Position numbers and translations under genes: made by a program. The notes beneath the pieces were generated by a model. That model had not been told where the DNA came from, ran no database searches, and saw only the letters and a program-made list of their open reading frames with translations. Of a stretch of 58,899 nt of DNA, positions 40,872 to 50,306 are shown one piece after another (the first letter of the stretch is position 1; every line of letters starts with the position of its first letter). Source of the DNA: Roseinatronobacter bogoriensis DSM 18756 (lineage in GTDB: Bacteria; Pseudomonadota; Alphaproteobacteria; Rhodobacterales; Rhodobacteraceae); the NCBI RefSeq assembly GCF_004366635.1, contig NZ_SORN01000012.1, positions 1-58,899 of the forward strand, given 5' to 3'.

Positions 40872-43800
40872 GATGCGCTGGCTGCGGTTGCGAGATCGAA
40901 GCCCTCTGCAGTGTTCGCTATATCAATCGCTGTTGACCCATCATCAGGGGTAAATGTCACCGTCATACCGTCCAGCGTCTCGCCAGATCTGCCTTGGATC
41001 GCGCTTTGGGGCATTATCGTGCCGTTGGGCTCTGGTGTGGCGACATCTGCACCCAAGATGGTGACGGTGATCGTCTCGCTGGCCGTGCTGTCGAAGCTGG
41101 TGACGGTCAGGCTGTCAGTGACCTCGGCACCCTCGGGCAGGGCCTGCACCGCGTCGGCATCGTTGTCGAGCGTGTAGGTCCAGGCGCCGCTCTCGGGGTC
41201 GAAGGCGAAGGCGCCGTAATCGCCCGCCAGCGCGGCGGGATCAATCTCGGCAAACCGGTCTTCGCCTGCATCCGGGTCGGTGACTGTGAGCACGCCCGTG
41301 GTCGTCTGGCGGGCCACATCATCCTCGACCACCAGCCCGGTGCTGTCCCCGGCGATGCTGGCCGGGTCATTCGTGCCGCGGATGGTCACGGTGATAGTCT
41401 CGCTGGCAGTGCCGTCGAGGCTGGTCACGCTCAGGCTGTCGGTCACCTCGGCGCCCTCGGGCAGGGCCTGCACCGCGTCCAGGTCGTTGTCGAGCGTGTA
41501 GGTCCAGACGCCACTCTCGGGGTCGAAGGCGAAGGCGCCGTAATCGCCCGCCAGCGCGGCGGGATCAATCTCGGCAAAGCGGTCCTCGCCCGCATCCGGG
41601 TCCGTGACGCTCAGCACGCCTGTGGCCTGCGCGCGGTCCGCATCATCCTCGACCACCAGCCCGGTGCTCTCGCCTGCGATGCTGGCGGGATCGTTAGCGC
41701 CGCGAATGGTCACGGTGATCGTCTCGCTTGCCGTGCCGTCGAGGCTGGTGACGGTCAGGCTGTCGGTGACCTCGCCCCCCTCAGGCAGGGCCTGCACCGC
41801 GTCTAGGTCGTTGTCGAGCGTGTAGGTCCACGCGCCGGTCTCGGGGTCAAAGGCGAAGGTGCCGAAGGTGCCCTGCAACGCGCCCGGCTCCGGCGCGCGG
41901 AAGCGATCCTCTCCTGCATCGGGGTCGGTGACCGTTAGCACGCCCGCGACCTGCACGCGCTCAGGGTCATCCTCGACCACTATCCCCGTGCTGTCACCGG
42001 AAATGCTGGCCGGGTCGTTGACGCCAGTCACGGAAGCTCGGATCACCAGTTCTGACGTGTCACCAACACTGTTCGAAACGACGAGCGTGAAAAGATCGTC
42101 TTGGCGCTCACCCTCGGGAAGATGTACGGCCATGTCTGGATTATAGCTGAAAACGCCGTCGTCGCTTATCTGAAGCGTTCCTAGGGTCCCGTCATGCAAA
42201 CTGTCTTCCTTGACAGGCATGCCGTTCACGCTGAGGACGGAGAAGCCAGTATCAATGTCAAAGACGCGGCCTTCAATCACCGGTCCGTCCTGAATCGCTG
42301 ACAAATCCAAATTGGGAAGCAGGGTCGGGTCTGGAGCGATCTCACCAAGGTAACGGATTTCCGATATCTCACCGACCACCGTTACCTCGAAAGCCTCCGG
42401 GATGAACTCTCCATAAAGATCGATATGGAACGCGATTTCGCTACCTTCGGGCGTAATTATCAGGCGAGTCTCTGCAGTATCAAAGGCCACGTTGTGGTCG
42501 GCCAGTTCGATCCCTTCCACGACAATGACGTCGCGCGTTGTCAGATCGAGGATCCGGTCGCCATGCAATTCCTCCAGCGTTCCGATGATCCGGTTGCTGC
42601 CACCGTTGAGGACCACCACGTCATTGCCAAGCCCACCACGGAAGAACTCATCCCCGCCCAACCCAATCATCAGATCGTTACCATCACCGCCGATGTAATT
42701 CAGCGTATCCAGATTGAAGGTTCTGATCTGGGTGCCCGTGGCGCCCTCAGCGCCTGTACCGTCATCAAGATAAAGCCAGCGCTCGCCTTCCGCCATAAGA
42801 GAGAAATTGGCCGTCCTCGTTCCGAGCGCGAAGGTTTCGGCCTGTTCGAGCGTGATCGTTTCCGGATCAAGGCGCGTCCTGCGGACACCAGAGCCCCAAT
42901 TGGAGATCAGCAGCGGGCGCCAGGCCGCCGCAGCCATCTCCCCAACATCCAGCGCCGAGATGTCGAGCGTCAGTTCGCTGTGCCCCTCACCCCCGCGCAC
43001 CACATTCGTGCCGCCAAGCGCATCAATCCCCAGAGAAACCGCCAGATCCCCGCTGCCGCCAGTGACCTCATTGCCATTGCCGAGATCGCGCAGTGCAATA
43101 TCGGCGTTGCGCGAGGCTGACAGGTTAAGGCGGTCCCCGCCATGAGTGCCGCGCACATGGTAATCGCCGTCCCCGCCGGTGATCCGGTTCTCCGCCCCGG
43201 CAAGCGTGATGCGGTAATCGCCATCCCCTGCAACGATCTGGTTCCCACCCCCGGCGAAGGTGAGCGTGTAATCCCCATCGCCCATATAGCCCAGCAACCG
43301 ATGGACGCCCTGAACTGTCCAGCCATTGGCCAGTTCCGTCTCATCCTCCAGCGTTGTGTTCAGGTCCCAGATCACATCCGCTACGAAGTCGCGCCAGTCG
43401 ACATACACTGTATTCGTCCCGCCGCCCCCGATCGCGCGCGTTACGTCATTGCCGAACAGGATCAGCAGGTCATCACCGGCGCCGCCCTCGTAATGCAACC
43501 TGTCCAGATCGAATGTCCTGACTTGCGTGCCCGTGGCGCCTTCATGGCCTGTGCCGTTATCAAGGTAAAGCCAGCGCTCGCCTTCCGCCATAAGAGAGAA
43601 ATTGGCCGTCCTCGTTCCGAGCGCGAAGGTCTCGGCCTGTTCGAGCGTGATCGTTTCCGGATCAAGGCGCGTCCTGCGGACACCAGAGCCCCAATTGGAG
43701 ATCAGCAGCGGGCGCCAGGCCGCCGCAGCCATCTCCCCAACATCCAGCGCCGAGATGTCGAGCGTCAGTTCGCTGTGCCCCTCACCCCCGCGCACCACAT

Positions 43801-46657
43801 TCGTGCCGCCAAGCGCATCAATCCCCAGAGAAACCGCCAGATCGCCGCTGCCGCCAGTGACCTCATTGCCATTGCCGAGATCGCGCAGTGCAATATCGGC
43901 GTTGCGCGAGGCTGACAGGTTAAGGCGGTCCCCACCATGAGCACCGCGCACATGGTAATCGCCATCCCCTGCAACAATATGGTTATCGCCTGCATGGAAG
44001 GTGATATCATAATCCCCATCGCCCATATATCCGAGGAGCCGATGGATGCCCTGCACCGTCCAGCCATTGGCGAGCTCTGTTTCATCCTCCAGCGTTGTGT
44101 TCAGGTCCCAGACCACATCACCTGTCAGATCGCGCCAGTCGACATACAGCGTGTTCGTCCCGCCGCCACCAATCGCACGCGTAATCCCTGGACCAAACGG
44201 GATCAAGACGTCGTCACCCGCGCCGCCCTCGTAGTGCAGCTTGTCAATGTCCGTCAGTCGGAAGGCCGTTGTCGGCAATTCGCCAGAAACCGCCACCGTG
44301 CCCCAAGTGGTCATCCGGACGCTCCCGGCGGGTGTCTCGTCAAGCCAGAGATATTTCAACCCGGGTTCGTTCGCGAAGGCTTCGGCCTGCGAAAGGGTTA
44401 CCCCTTCAGGTGTAAGACGGTTCCACTGAAACGTCGGCCCACCACCGACTGAATAACTTGCCGAAAGGGTGACGGGTCTCCAGGATGCAAGGGGGCCTGC
44501 ATCCATATCCAACTGTGATATGTCAACCACAACCTCGGAAAACCCTTCGCTTCCGTAGACCGTATTGATCCCTCCCAAACTGGCCACGCGGCTGCTCGAA
44601 CTGCCGGTAATTTGTCGAAAGGACTGCCCAAGATCCTGCAACTCAAGCGAAACACTCAGATCGCCGCTGCCGCCAATGATCGTGTTACCGTTGCCCATGT
44701 CGCGAAGCGATATATCCGCGTTGCGCGAGGCAGCGAGATCCAGACGATCACCACCATGATTGCCACGCACATGATAGTCGCCATCACCTCCAACGATATG
44801 GTTGTCAGCTCCGGTCAGGGTCAGCCGGTAGTTCCCATCTCCAGCGACAATATGGTTATCGCCTGCATGGAAGGTGATATCATGATCCCCATCGCCCATA
44901 TAGCCGAGCAGCCGATGGATGCCCTGCACCGTCCAGCCATTGGCGAGCTCTGTTTCATCCTCCAGCGTTGTGTTCAGGTCCCAGACCACATCACCCGTCA
45001 GATCGCGCCAGTCGACATACAGCGTGTTCGTCCCGCCGCCACCAATCGCACGCGTGATCCCTGGGCCGAACGGGATCAAGACGTCGTCACCCGCTCCGCC
45101 CTCGTAGTGCAGCCGGTCAATGTCTGTCAGTCGGAAGGCCGTTGTTGGCAATTCGCCAGAAACCGCCGTCGTGCCCCAAGTGGTCATCCGGACGCTCCCG
45201 GCGGGTGTCTCGTCAAGCCAGAGATATTTCAACCCGGGTTCGTTCGCGAAGGCTTCGGCCTGCGAAAAGGTTATCCCTTCAGGTGTAAGACGGTTCCAAT
45301 GGAACGTCGGCCCACCACCGACTGAACCTGTTGCCGAGTAGGTAACTGGTCGCCAGGCTGCAGGTGCATCCGGATCCATATCAACCTCTGATATGTCGAT
45401 CACAACCTCGGAAAACCCTTCGCTTCCGCGAACCGTATTGATCCCTCCCAAACTGGCCACGCGGCTGCTCGAACTGCCGGTAATTTGTCGAAAGGACTGC
45501 CCAAGCTCTTGCAACTCAAGCGAAACACTCAGATCACCGCTGCCGCCAATGATCGAGTGGCTACCGCCTTCGGGAGCGAGAACCTCATTCCGCCCTCCGA
45601 GCGTGTAAATCGTGGAACTGTCCGCACCAACGACAAAGCGGTCGTCGCTATCGGTTCCGATATAGGTGAACCCCCTTTGACCGGCATTGTTCAGAAGCCC
45701 CCGCAGTTCACTGGTCACCTCTGAAACGCGCGAATCGATATGCGACTCGATGCTGGCAATGAAAGCTTCAAAACTCTCTGGGCGCCCGTCGCGCGCATGC
45801 AAGTCAAATACACTGCGAGCAGAACCCAGCACTGCCCCGCTGATCCCCGTCGGATCCTTGCTGGTGATGAGACTCGCCGCGAAGCTGTCAACGTAGGATT
45901 GCCACAGGTCTGTTTGGGGCAAATTGCCTTCGACACGCTCAATCTCGCCTGCCATTGCAGCAACTGTATAGAGATTTGCGATTGCCGATGCAGACTGCGT
46001 GTTGAAATCAGACCATGTGATCTCTGTATCGGTATCCGTGATTGGCCGCAGCTCCCCTATACGGCGTGCGCCAGTCTCGGGATCCACATCAACATCAGCG
46101 ACAAATTTCATGAAATAGTTTATGAGATCGGCGTTCAAGGAGCCGCCGAAAGTCCCGAGCATACCGTTATAGGCAATGTCGGCATTTCGCGCGCTGACAG
46201 TCAGCGCGGCAGTAACCCCCCCCGCCAATGCCGACGTCGTGGCTGTTAAGCCAAGACTGACGCCGGCAGCCGGCAATCCAAGGCCCGGAATGACAGAGAC
46301 TGCGACAGCCACCGGGGCACCGGCCTGAACGGACCCGGCCGCACTCGCAAGACTGCCCCCAGCCACTTCACCAGCATCTGACCACCAGCTATTTGTTTCA
46401 GCGGTCCTTATCGCGGCACGGAAGGTTTGGTCAGCCCTGATCGCGCTGTCGAAGAACTCTGCATTGCCGTCGTTACCCCAGTGTTCGACCGCGCGCATGT
46501 GGAAAAGCGCTGTCAAGGCAGTTCCTGCCAGCGCAGCATTACCTGCAACAAAATCGCCGCTTTCGATCATCTCAATTTGAAGAGCTGATAATTCATTGTC
46601 GAAATTCGCGAAATAATCTTGGCCATCAAAGGTGAAACGGATTGAATATTGATGCAT
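40484..46657 (-). CDS. Giant VCBS-repeat secreted/adhesin-like protein
   Basis: This 2057-residue acidic protein has an N-terminal region of about 340 residues with no classical signal peptide. Four large glycine/aspartate-rich repeats follow: type A from about 367 and 658, type B from about 929 and 1194, with motifs such as GGAGDDVLIPFGPGITRAIGG and NHIVAGDG. Next come an RTX-like segment (about 1335), a cadherin-like module, three VCBS repeats (about 1545-1870, VVEDD ... TYTLDND) and a dockerin-like C-terminus (about 1925-2057). A type I secretion route is inferred; no transporter genes are present. The ATG at 46657 is preferred over TTG at 46669. Confidence 0.88.
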   Translation of the reverse strand: MHQYSIRFTFDGQDYFANFDNELSALQIEMIESGDFVAGNAALAGTALTALFHMRAVEHWGNDGNAEFFDSAIRADQTFRAAIRTAETNSWWSDAGEVAGGSLASAAGSVQAGAPVAVAVSVIPGLGLPAAGVSLGLTATTSALAGGVTAALTVSARNADIAYNGMLGTFGGSLNADLINYFMKFVADVDVDPETGARRIGELRPITDTDTEITWSDFNTQSASAIANLYTVAAMAGEIERVEGNLPQTDLWQSYVDSFAASLITSKDPTGISGAVLGSARSVFDLHARDGRPESFEAFIASIESHIDSRVSEVTSELRGLLNNAGQRGFTYIGTDSDDRFVVGADSSTIYTLGGRNEVLAPEGGSHSIIGGSGDLSVSLELQELGQSFRQITGSSSSRVASLGGINTVRGSEGFSEVVIDISEVDMDPDAPAAWRPVTYSATGSVGGGPTFHWNRLTPEGITFSQAEAFANEPGLKYLWLDETPAGSVRMTTWGTTAVSGELPTTAFRLTDIDRLHYEGGAGDDVLIPFGPGITRAIGGGGTNTLYVDWRDLTGDVVWDLNTTLEDETELANGWTVQGIHRLLGYMGDGDHDITFHAGDNHIVAGDGNYRLTLTGADNHIVGGDGDYHVRGNHGGDRLDLAASRNADISLRDMGNGNTIIGGSGDLSVSLELQDLGQSFRQITGSSSSRVASLGGINTVYGSEGFSEVVVDISQLDMDAGPLASWRPVTLSASYSVGGGPTFQWNRLTPEGVTLSQAEAFANEPGLKYLWLDETPAGSVRMTTWGTVAVSGELPTTAFRLTDIDKLHYEGGAGDDVLIPFGPGITRAIGGGGTNTLYVDWRDLTGDVVWDLNTTLEDETELANGWTVQGIHRLLGYMGDGDYDITFHAGDNHIVAGDGDYHVRGAHGGDRLNLSASRNADIALRDLGNGNEVTGGSGDLAVSLGIDALGGTNVVRGGEGHSELTLDISALDVGEMAAAAWRPLLISNWGSGVRRTRLDPETITLEQAETFALGTRTANFSLMAEGERWLYLDNGTGHEGATGTQVRTFDLDRLHYEGGAGDDLLILFGNDVTRAIGGGGTNTVYVDWRDFVADVIWDLNTTLEDETELANGWTVQGVHRLLGYMGDGDYTLTFAGGGNQIVAGDGDYRITLAGAENRITGGDGDYHVRGTHGGDRLNLSASRNADIALRDLGNGNEVTGGSGDLAVSLGIDALGGTNVVRGGEGHSELTLDISALDVGEMAAAAWRPLLISNWGSGVRRTRLDPETITLEQAETFALGTRTANFSLMAEGERWLYLDDGTGAEGATGTQIRTFNLDTLNYIGGDGNDLMIGLGGDEFFRGGLGNDVVVLNGGSNRIIGTLEELHGDRILDLTTRDVIVVEGIELADHNVAFDTAETRLIITPEGSEIAFHIDLYGEFIPEAFEVTVVGEISEIRYLGEIAPDPTLLPNLDLSAIQDGPVIEGRVFDIDTGFSVLSVNGMPVKEDSLHDGTLGTLQISDDGVFSYNPDMAVHLPEGERQDDLFTLVVSNSVGDTSELVIRASVTGVNDPASISGDSTGIVVEDDPERVQVAGVLTVTDPDAGEDRFRAPEPGALQGTFGTFAFDPETGAWTYTLDNDLDAVQALPEGGEVTDSLTVTSLDGTASETITVTIRGANDPASIAGESTGLVVEDDADRAQATGVLSVTDPDAGEDRFAEIDPAALAGDYGAFAFDPESGVWTYTLDNDLDAVQALPEGAEVTDSLSVTSLDGTASETITVTIRGTNDPASIAGDSTGLVVEDDVARQTTTGVLTVTDPDAGEDRFAEIDPAALAGDYGAFAFDPESGAWTYTLDNDADAVQALPEGAEVTDSLTVTSFDSTASETITVTILGADVATPEPNGTIMPQSAIQGRSGETLDGMTVTFTPDDGSTAIDIANTAEGFDLATAASASGRITASRDYIPETDGNVTALDALNVLRLAVGLSPSWGPASPMDFIAADINQDGQVTALDALEVLRAAVGLQSVNQPRWFFMDSEADLSHINRNDTLVEEGIRFDPAVTDISSLSMTGVLLGSMQEYAQ
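42726..43170. repeat. Internal repeat type B, copy 1
   Basis: About 445 bases nearly identical to 43521-43965, offset 795 bases, both inside the 2057-residue protein gene. It encodes the block from about AEGERWLYLDDG to GGDGDYHVRG, including DALGGTNVVRGGEGHSELTL. Such near-identity between coding repeats indicates recent duplication and risks assembly or recombination errors. Confidence 0.85.
43521..43965. repeat. Internal repeat type B, copy 2
   Basis: This is the partner of 42726-43170. Differences are mostly single substitutions, several of them synonymous. Confidence 0.85.
43975..44683. repeat. Internal repeat type A, copy 1
   Basis: About 709 bases nearly identical to 44848-45556, offset 873 bases. 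It encodes the unit from SGDLSVSLELQDLGQSFRQI to DGDYDITFHAGDNHIVAGDG in the 2057-residue protein. Together with the type B pair, it makes up most of the central third of the protein. Confidence 0.85.
44848..45556. repeat. Internal repeat type A, copy 2
   Basis: This is the partner of 43975-44683. The protein versions differ at scattered positions (for example GSEGFSEVVIDISEVDMD against GSEGFSEVVVDISQLDMD). Confidence 0.85.
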
Positions 46658-47202
46658 TCTATCACTCAATAAATATTTTCAAATTAATTGCCTAAGGCAT
46701 CATAGTTATATCGGAAGAATCTCCCTTGCCTGCTGTTCAGAACCGTCCCAAGCTGGATCTGCGTGGCGCAGTTTGCGCTGCGGGTCGCATTGCCCTTTGC
46801 CTAGAGGCACGCGGCAAGCGCGGTGGGTAGGCGTCTCGCCACTGGTGGGAAACAGCTTTCGGCGGTCGGAAGCTTGATGGGAGGGGATTCATTAGGTCTT
46901 TCGCATGTTGTTTGGTTGCCAGTTACACATGGACCTTTGACCCAAGGCGGATCGCTTGACGAAAAGAACGCCCAACCCGTTGGGCTGAGCGCTCGATGGT
47001 GCTGAAAAAACTTGCTTGAAATCTCGGGCGGGCCAGCGGCACTAGCGCAGCCGCGCCGCGCATGACCGTTTGCAGAGTGATCCCTGATATCGACATTTCA
47101 TTTGAATCGTACTTCCTGTCATAGGTTTGCGCTGAATTGCGCGGGGTTAACCGTGCAAAAAATACGCCCCTTTGGCCATATGTGGCTTCACACATGTGGC
47201 AT
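46658..47202. other. Region without a supported gene
   Basis: This 545-base gap between the giant gene's start and the luxR-type gene's stop should hold the giant gene's promoter. A perfect GCCCAAC-CC-GTTGGGC inverted repeat lies at 46970-46985. An imperfect 10-bp stem at 47175-47200 followed 12 bases later by six A on the plus strand (T on the minus strand) may terminate the luxR-type transcript. No lux-box-like 20-mer was recognised. Confidence 0.4.
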
Positions 47203-48033
47203 TTATGTCATGCCGTGCAACCAACCTGCGCGGCGGGCGACATCCTGCGCGGTGCGCTCCAGATCCAGCAGGCGCTTGTCGGGCAATTCAGGCTGCCCAA
47301 TCAGCCCAAGGCCTGCGGCAAGGCTCAGTGTCTGGCGCTCGTTCTGGGCGAAAAGCTTCTGGCGCACGCGCTCCATGTGCTGGCCAACCGAGTTTTCATG
47401 CGCGTGCCCTGTGATCTCGATGATCTGCTTGTCACGCAGCCCTTGAGCACGCAGGGACAGGATCTGAAGATTTGCTTCGGTCAGTCCAGTCGCGGCGATG
47501 ATCTCTTGCCGCCAGCAGGCGATATCGTGGAACTGGCGGCACAGTTCGACGACAATATGGCCGTGGCGGGCGAAGCGCGCATCATGTTGATCGGGCGTCA
47601 TGGTCGAAGAGTGAAGCCCCATCCCGCCAACCAGACCCCGCGCGCGCAGAGACAGAAAGAACCCTGACTTCAGAAAATCTCTTGCGCGGTTCGGAACTTC
47701 GGAGAAATGATCCGGAATTTCCCCGCTATCGGCTGCGCGAAAGACCTGCGATTGAAGCAATATCCCTTCACGCAGAGCAACATGAAGCACAGACAGGTCT
47801 TTTGCGCCCAAGGCATCTGTTGTGTAGGCTTCCATCCATTCGGGATGTAGCCCGCTGTCTTTGAGAAGAAAACGGGACAGCAGAGCTTCCATCGATGTGA
47901 AATCAAAGCCGACCCCATAGGTGAAGCCGTCATATTGGAACTCGGCCTGCAGGAAATCCGAAAAGAGAGAGATGCGCGTGTCGAGGTCAGGTTCCTCGCG
48001 AATCCGCGCCATCAGTTGAATTGCGTCAAACAT
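47203..48033 (-). CDS. LuxR-type regulator with autoinducer-binding domain
   Basis: This 276-residue protein has an N-terminal autoinducer-binding-like domain (about 1-180, with YDGFTYGVGFDF, HPEWMEAYTTDALGAKDLS) and a C-terminal LuxR helix-turn-helix (about 200-260, GLTEANLQILSLRAQGLRDK and QHMERVRQKLF). Some residues usual in acyl-homoserine-lactone binding are altered: the conserved DP pair reads DL. No luxI is present in the window, so it is an orphan (solo) receptor here. Placed between two giant secreted-protein genes of the same orientation, it may regulate them; that is inference. Confidence 0.85.
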   Translation of the reverse strand: MFDAIQLMARIREEPDLDTRISLFSDFLQAEFQYDGFTYGVGFDFTSMEALLSRFLLKDSGLHPEWMEAYTTDALGAKDLSVLHVALREGILLQSQVFRAADSGEIPDHFSEVPNRARDFLKSGFFLSLRARGLVGGMGLHSSTMTPDQHDARFARHGHIVVELCRQFHDIACWRQEIIAATGLTEANLQILSLRAQGLRDKQIIEITGHAHENSVGQHMERVRQKLFAQNERQTLSLAAGLGLIGQPELPDKRLLDLERTAQDVARRAGWLHGMT

Positions 48034-48272
48034 TATCCGCCCGATTTATGCTGAACCTACGATACCCAGCGGAAAGGACATATCAACCCTTGCGGTTCCA
48101 TAGAGTGCAAATCAACGCAAGTATCACGCGTGGCGACCTCTTGCGCGTTCCGCGCTTCACGACCAGAACTGCACAAATTTGCGGTAAATATGCGACCTAC
48201 TCAGGCAGCCCATGGCCAGTCGCAGCATCAGGCCTCGATGGCCGCTTCAGCGAATTCCGCGTCGCACATCTA

Positions 48273-49759
48273 GTTCGCCCTGAATAATTCCCAACACCCT
48301 GATTTTGTGTGTGAAATGGTCGTTTTCTGTCGCCTTTGATTGCAGGGTTTTGTATGATTTCAGCCGAAACCTTGCAATTTCGGGGTAGGCGATGAAGGCG
48401 AAACCGAAAGGGCCAGAGCAAGACGATCTGTTTCGCGCGCGGTTGGTCGAAATCATCGACATGCGCCATGAATTGGTGAAGCTGGCCGCGCTGATTGATT
48501 GGGAGTTTTTCGAGTGCGAATGGGCGGGGTTCTTTCCGTCCGAGGCTGGCAGGCCTGCCACGCCGTCGCGCTTGGTCGCCGGGCTTCTCTACCTCCAGCA
48601 TGCCTACCAGTTGTCCGACGCGGCTGTCATCGCGCGCTGGGTGGAGAACCCCTACTACCAGCATTTCTGCGGCGAGGTGTTCTTCCAACACCGCCCACCC
48701 ATCGATCCGTCATCGCTCACGCGCTGGCGTAATCGCATTGGCGAGGAAGGCGTGGAATGGCTGCTCACGAAGACCATCGAAGCCGGACGCGCCTCCTGGG
48801 CCGTCGATGACCAGAGCCTCGAGCGGGTTTCCGTCGACACCACGGTGATGGAGAAGAACATCGCCTATCCGACCGATGCGCGCCTTTACGAGCGCGCGCG
48901 CCAGAAGCTGGTGGCGCTGGCCCGTGAGGCAGGTGTCGAGCTGCGCCAGAGTTACGCACGGCTTGCCCCGCGCCTGGTGCGTCAAGTCGGGCGCTATGCC
49001 CATGCCCGCCAGTTCAAGCGCATGCGCAAGGCGCTGCGAACGCTGAAAGGCTATACAGGCCGGGTCATGCGCGATCTGCGCCGTCATCTCAGTGGTATTC
49101 CCGCAGGCCCCCTGCGCGAGGAAATCTGCGACGCGCTGGTGCTGACGGGGCGGCTCCTGGACCAAAAGCCCAAAGACAAGAACAAGATCTACAGCCTGCA
49201 CGAGCCCGAGGTCGATTGCATTTCCAAGGGCAAGGCGCGCGTGCGCTACGAGTTCGGCACCAAGGTGTCGGTCGCCGCCACCATCGCGGAAGGCTTCATC
49301 GTCGGCACCCGCTCGATGCCTGGCAACCCCTATGACGGCCACACGTTGGCGGACGCGCTGGACCAGGTCGAAGTGCTGACCGACATCCGCCCCGCGCTGG
49401 CCGTAGTCGACCGAGGCTATCGCGGCCATGGGGTGACGCGCACCCGCGTGCTGATCAGTGGCATGCGCAAAGGCATCACGCCGATGCTGGCGAAACTCCT
49501 GCGACGACGCAGCGCCATCGAGGCCGAGATCGGACACATGAAAACGGACGGCCGACTGACGCGATGCCCGCTGAAAGGCACGGCAGGCGATGCGATCTTT
49601 GCCGTCCTCTGCGCCTGCGGCCACAATATCCGCAAGATACTGGCCCACCTGAGGGCCATTTTGGCGCTGTTCATCGCTGCCATGCTCAGCGCTTTCGGGC
49701 AACATCCAGAAGGTCAACTCGCGCCCGAGGCTGCCTGAAAGGATTGTTCAGGGCGAACT
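48273..49759 (+). mobile_element. IS5-family insertion sequence
   Basis: The element is about 1.49 kb. Its ends are near-identical inverted repeats: left GTTCGCCCTGAATAATTCC and right, read inward, AGTTCGCCCTGAACAATCC. ATCTA occurs on both sides (48268-48272 and 49760-49764), consistent with a target-site duplication, although the exact end is uncertain by one or two bases. It carries one complete transposase gene and lies between the luxR-type gene and the 3' end of the giant lipase gene, 24-28 bases from the shared direct repeat. Confidence 0.8.
48392..49738 (+). CDS. IS5-family transposase
   Basis: This 448-residue DDE transposase is intact. The catalytic triad candidates are Asp149 (SVDTTVMEK), Asp340 (AVVDRGYRGHG) and Glu377 (SAIEAEIGHMKTDGR). 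The N-terminal region (LVAGLLYLQHAYQLSDAAVI, then PIDPSSLTRWRNRIG) is the usual DUF772-type transposase domain. Its frame fills the insertion sequence, leaving about 119 bases at the left end and 21 at the right. It should be active unless silenced. Confidence 0.95.
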   Translation: MKAKPKGPEQDDLFRARLVEIIDMRHELVKLAALIDWEFFECEWAGFFPSEAGRPATPSRLVAGLLYLQHAYQLSDAAVIARWVENPYYQHFCGEVFFQHRPPIDPSSLTRWRNRIGEEGVEWLLTKTIEAGRASWAVDDQSLERVSVDTTVMEKNIAYPTDARLYERARQKLVALAREAGVELRQSYARLAPRLVRQVGRYAHARQFKRMRKALRTLKGYTGRVMRDLRRHLSGIPAGPLREEICDALVLTGRLLDQKPKDKNKIYSLHEPEVDCISKGKARVRYEFGTKVSVAATIAEGFIVGTRSMPGNPYDGHTLADALDQVEVLTDIRPALAVVDRGYRGHGVTRTRVLISGMRKGITPMLAKLLRRRSAIEAEIGHMKTDGRLTRCPLKGTAGDAIFAVLCACGHNIRKILAHLRAILALFIAAMLSAFGQHPEGQLAPEAA

Positions 49760-49787
49760 ATCTAGGGGCCGCTCCGGGCCGAGTTCG

Positions 49788-50306
49788 CCGGACAGCAGAC
49801 TGCGAACTTGCAGCGTTGCAGCCGCAGAAAATAGCGAAGGCAGTCAGTCGATTTATATGCGAAACACCCCGACCCGAAAGCCATCGGTCAGAGTGCGAGG
49901 GCGCACGAAGCCGTTCCATCACTGCGCATATTCCTGCATGTTCCCCAACAACACCCCCGTCATGCTCAGGCTGGACATGTCCGTCACTGCTGGATCAAAG
50001 CGGATACCTTCTTCGACCCGCGTATCGTTGCGATCAATATGGCTGAGATCGGCGTCGCTATCCATGAAGAACCATCTGGGTTGATTTGCGATTTCCAGCC
50101 CCACGGCAGCGCGCAGCACCTCTAGTGCGTCCAGCGCTGTAACCCGCCCATCCTGATTGATGTCAGCCGCTATAAAGTCCATCGGCGACGTCGTTCCCCA
50201 GCTGGGGGAAAGGCCGACAGCCAAGCGCAACACGTTCAGCGCGTCAAGTGCTGTCACATTGCCATCGGTGCTTGGATCGTATTCCTTTGACCCAGTTATC
50301 CTGATT
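49788..50306. repeat. Direct repeat copy 2: dockerin-like tail and 3' flank
   Basis: This is the partner of 40353-40871: C-terminal codons and about 130 bases past the stop of the giant lipase gene. The match begins just right of the insertion sequence, which may have landed at or near the repeat edge. Confidence 0.85.

Noticed and set aside
40994..41806. Long plus-strand frame opposite the VCBS repeats
   Set aside because: It is antisense to a GC-rich repetitive coding region, and its own protein repeats mirror the VCBS codons.
42726..45556. Regular repeats as a possible CRISPR array
   Set aside because: The repeat units are hundreds of bases long, in frame and coding; no short repeats with unique spacers exist.
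47157..47200. Intrinsic terminator after the luxR-type gene
   Set aside because: The T-run begins about 12 bases after an imperfect stem, too far for a confident call; mentioned only in the gap entry.
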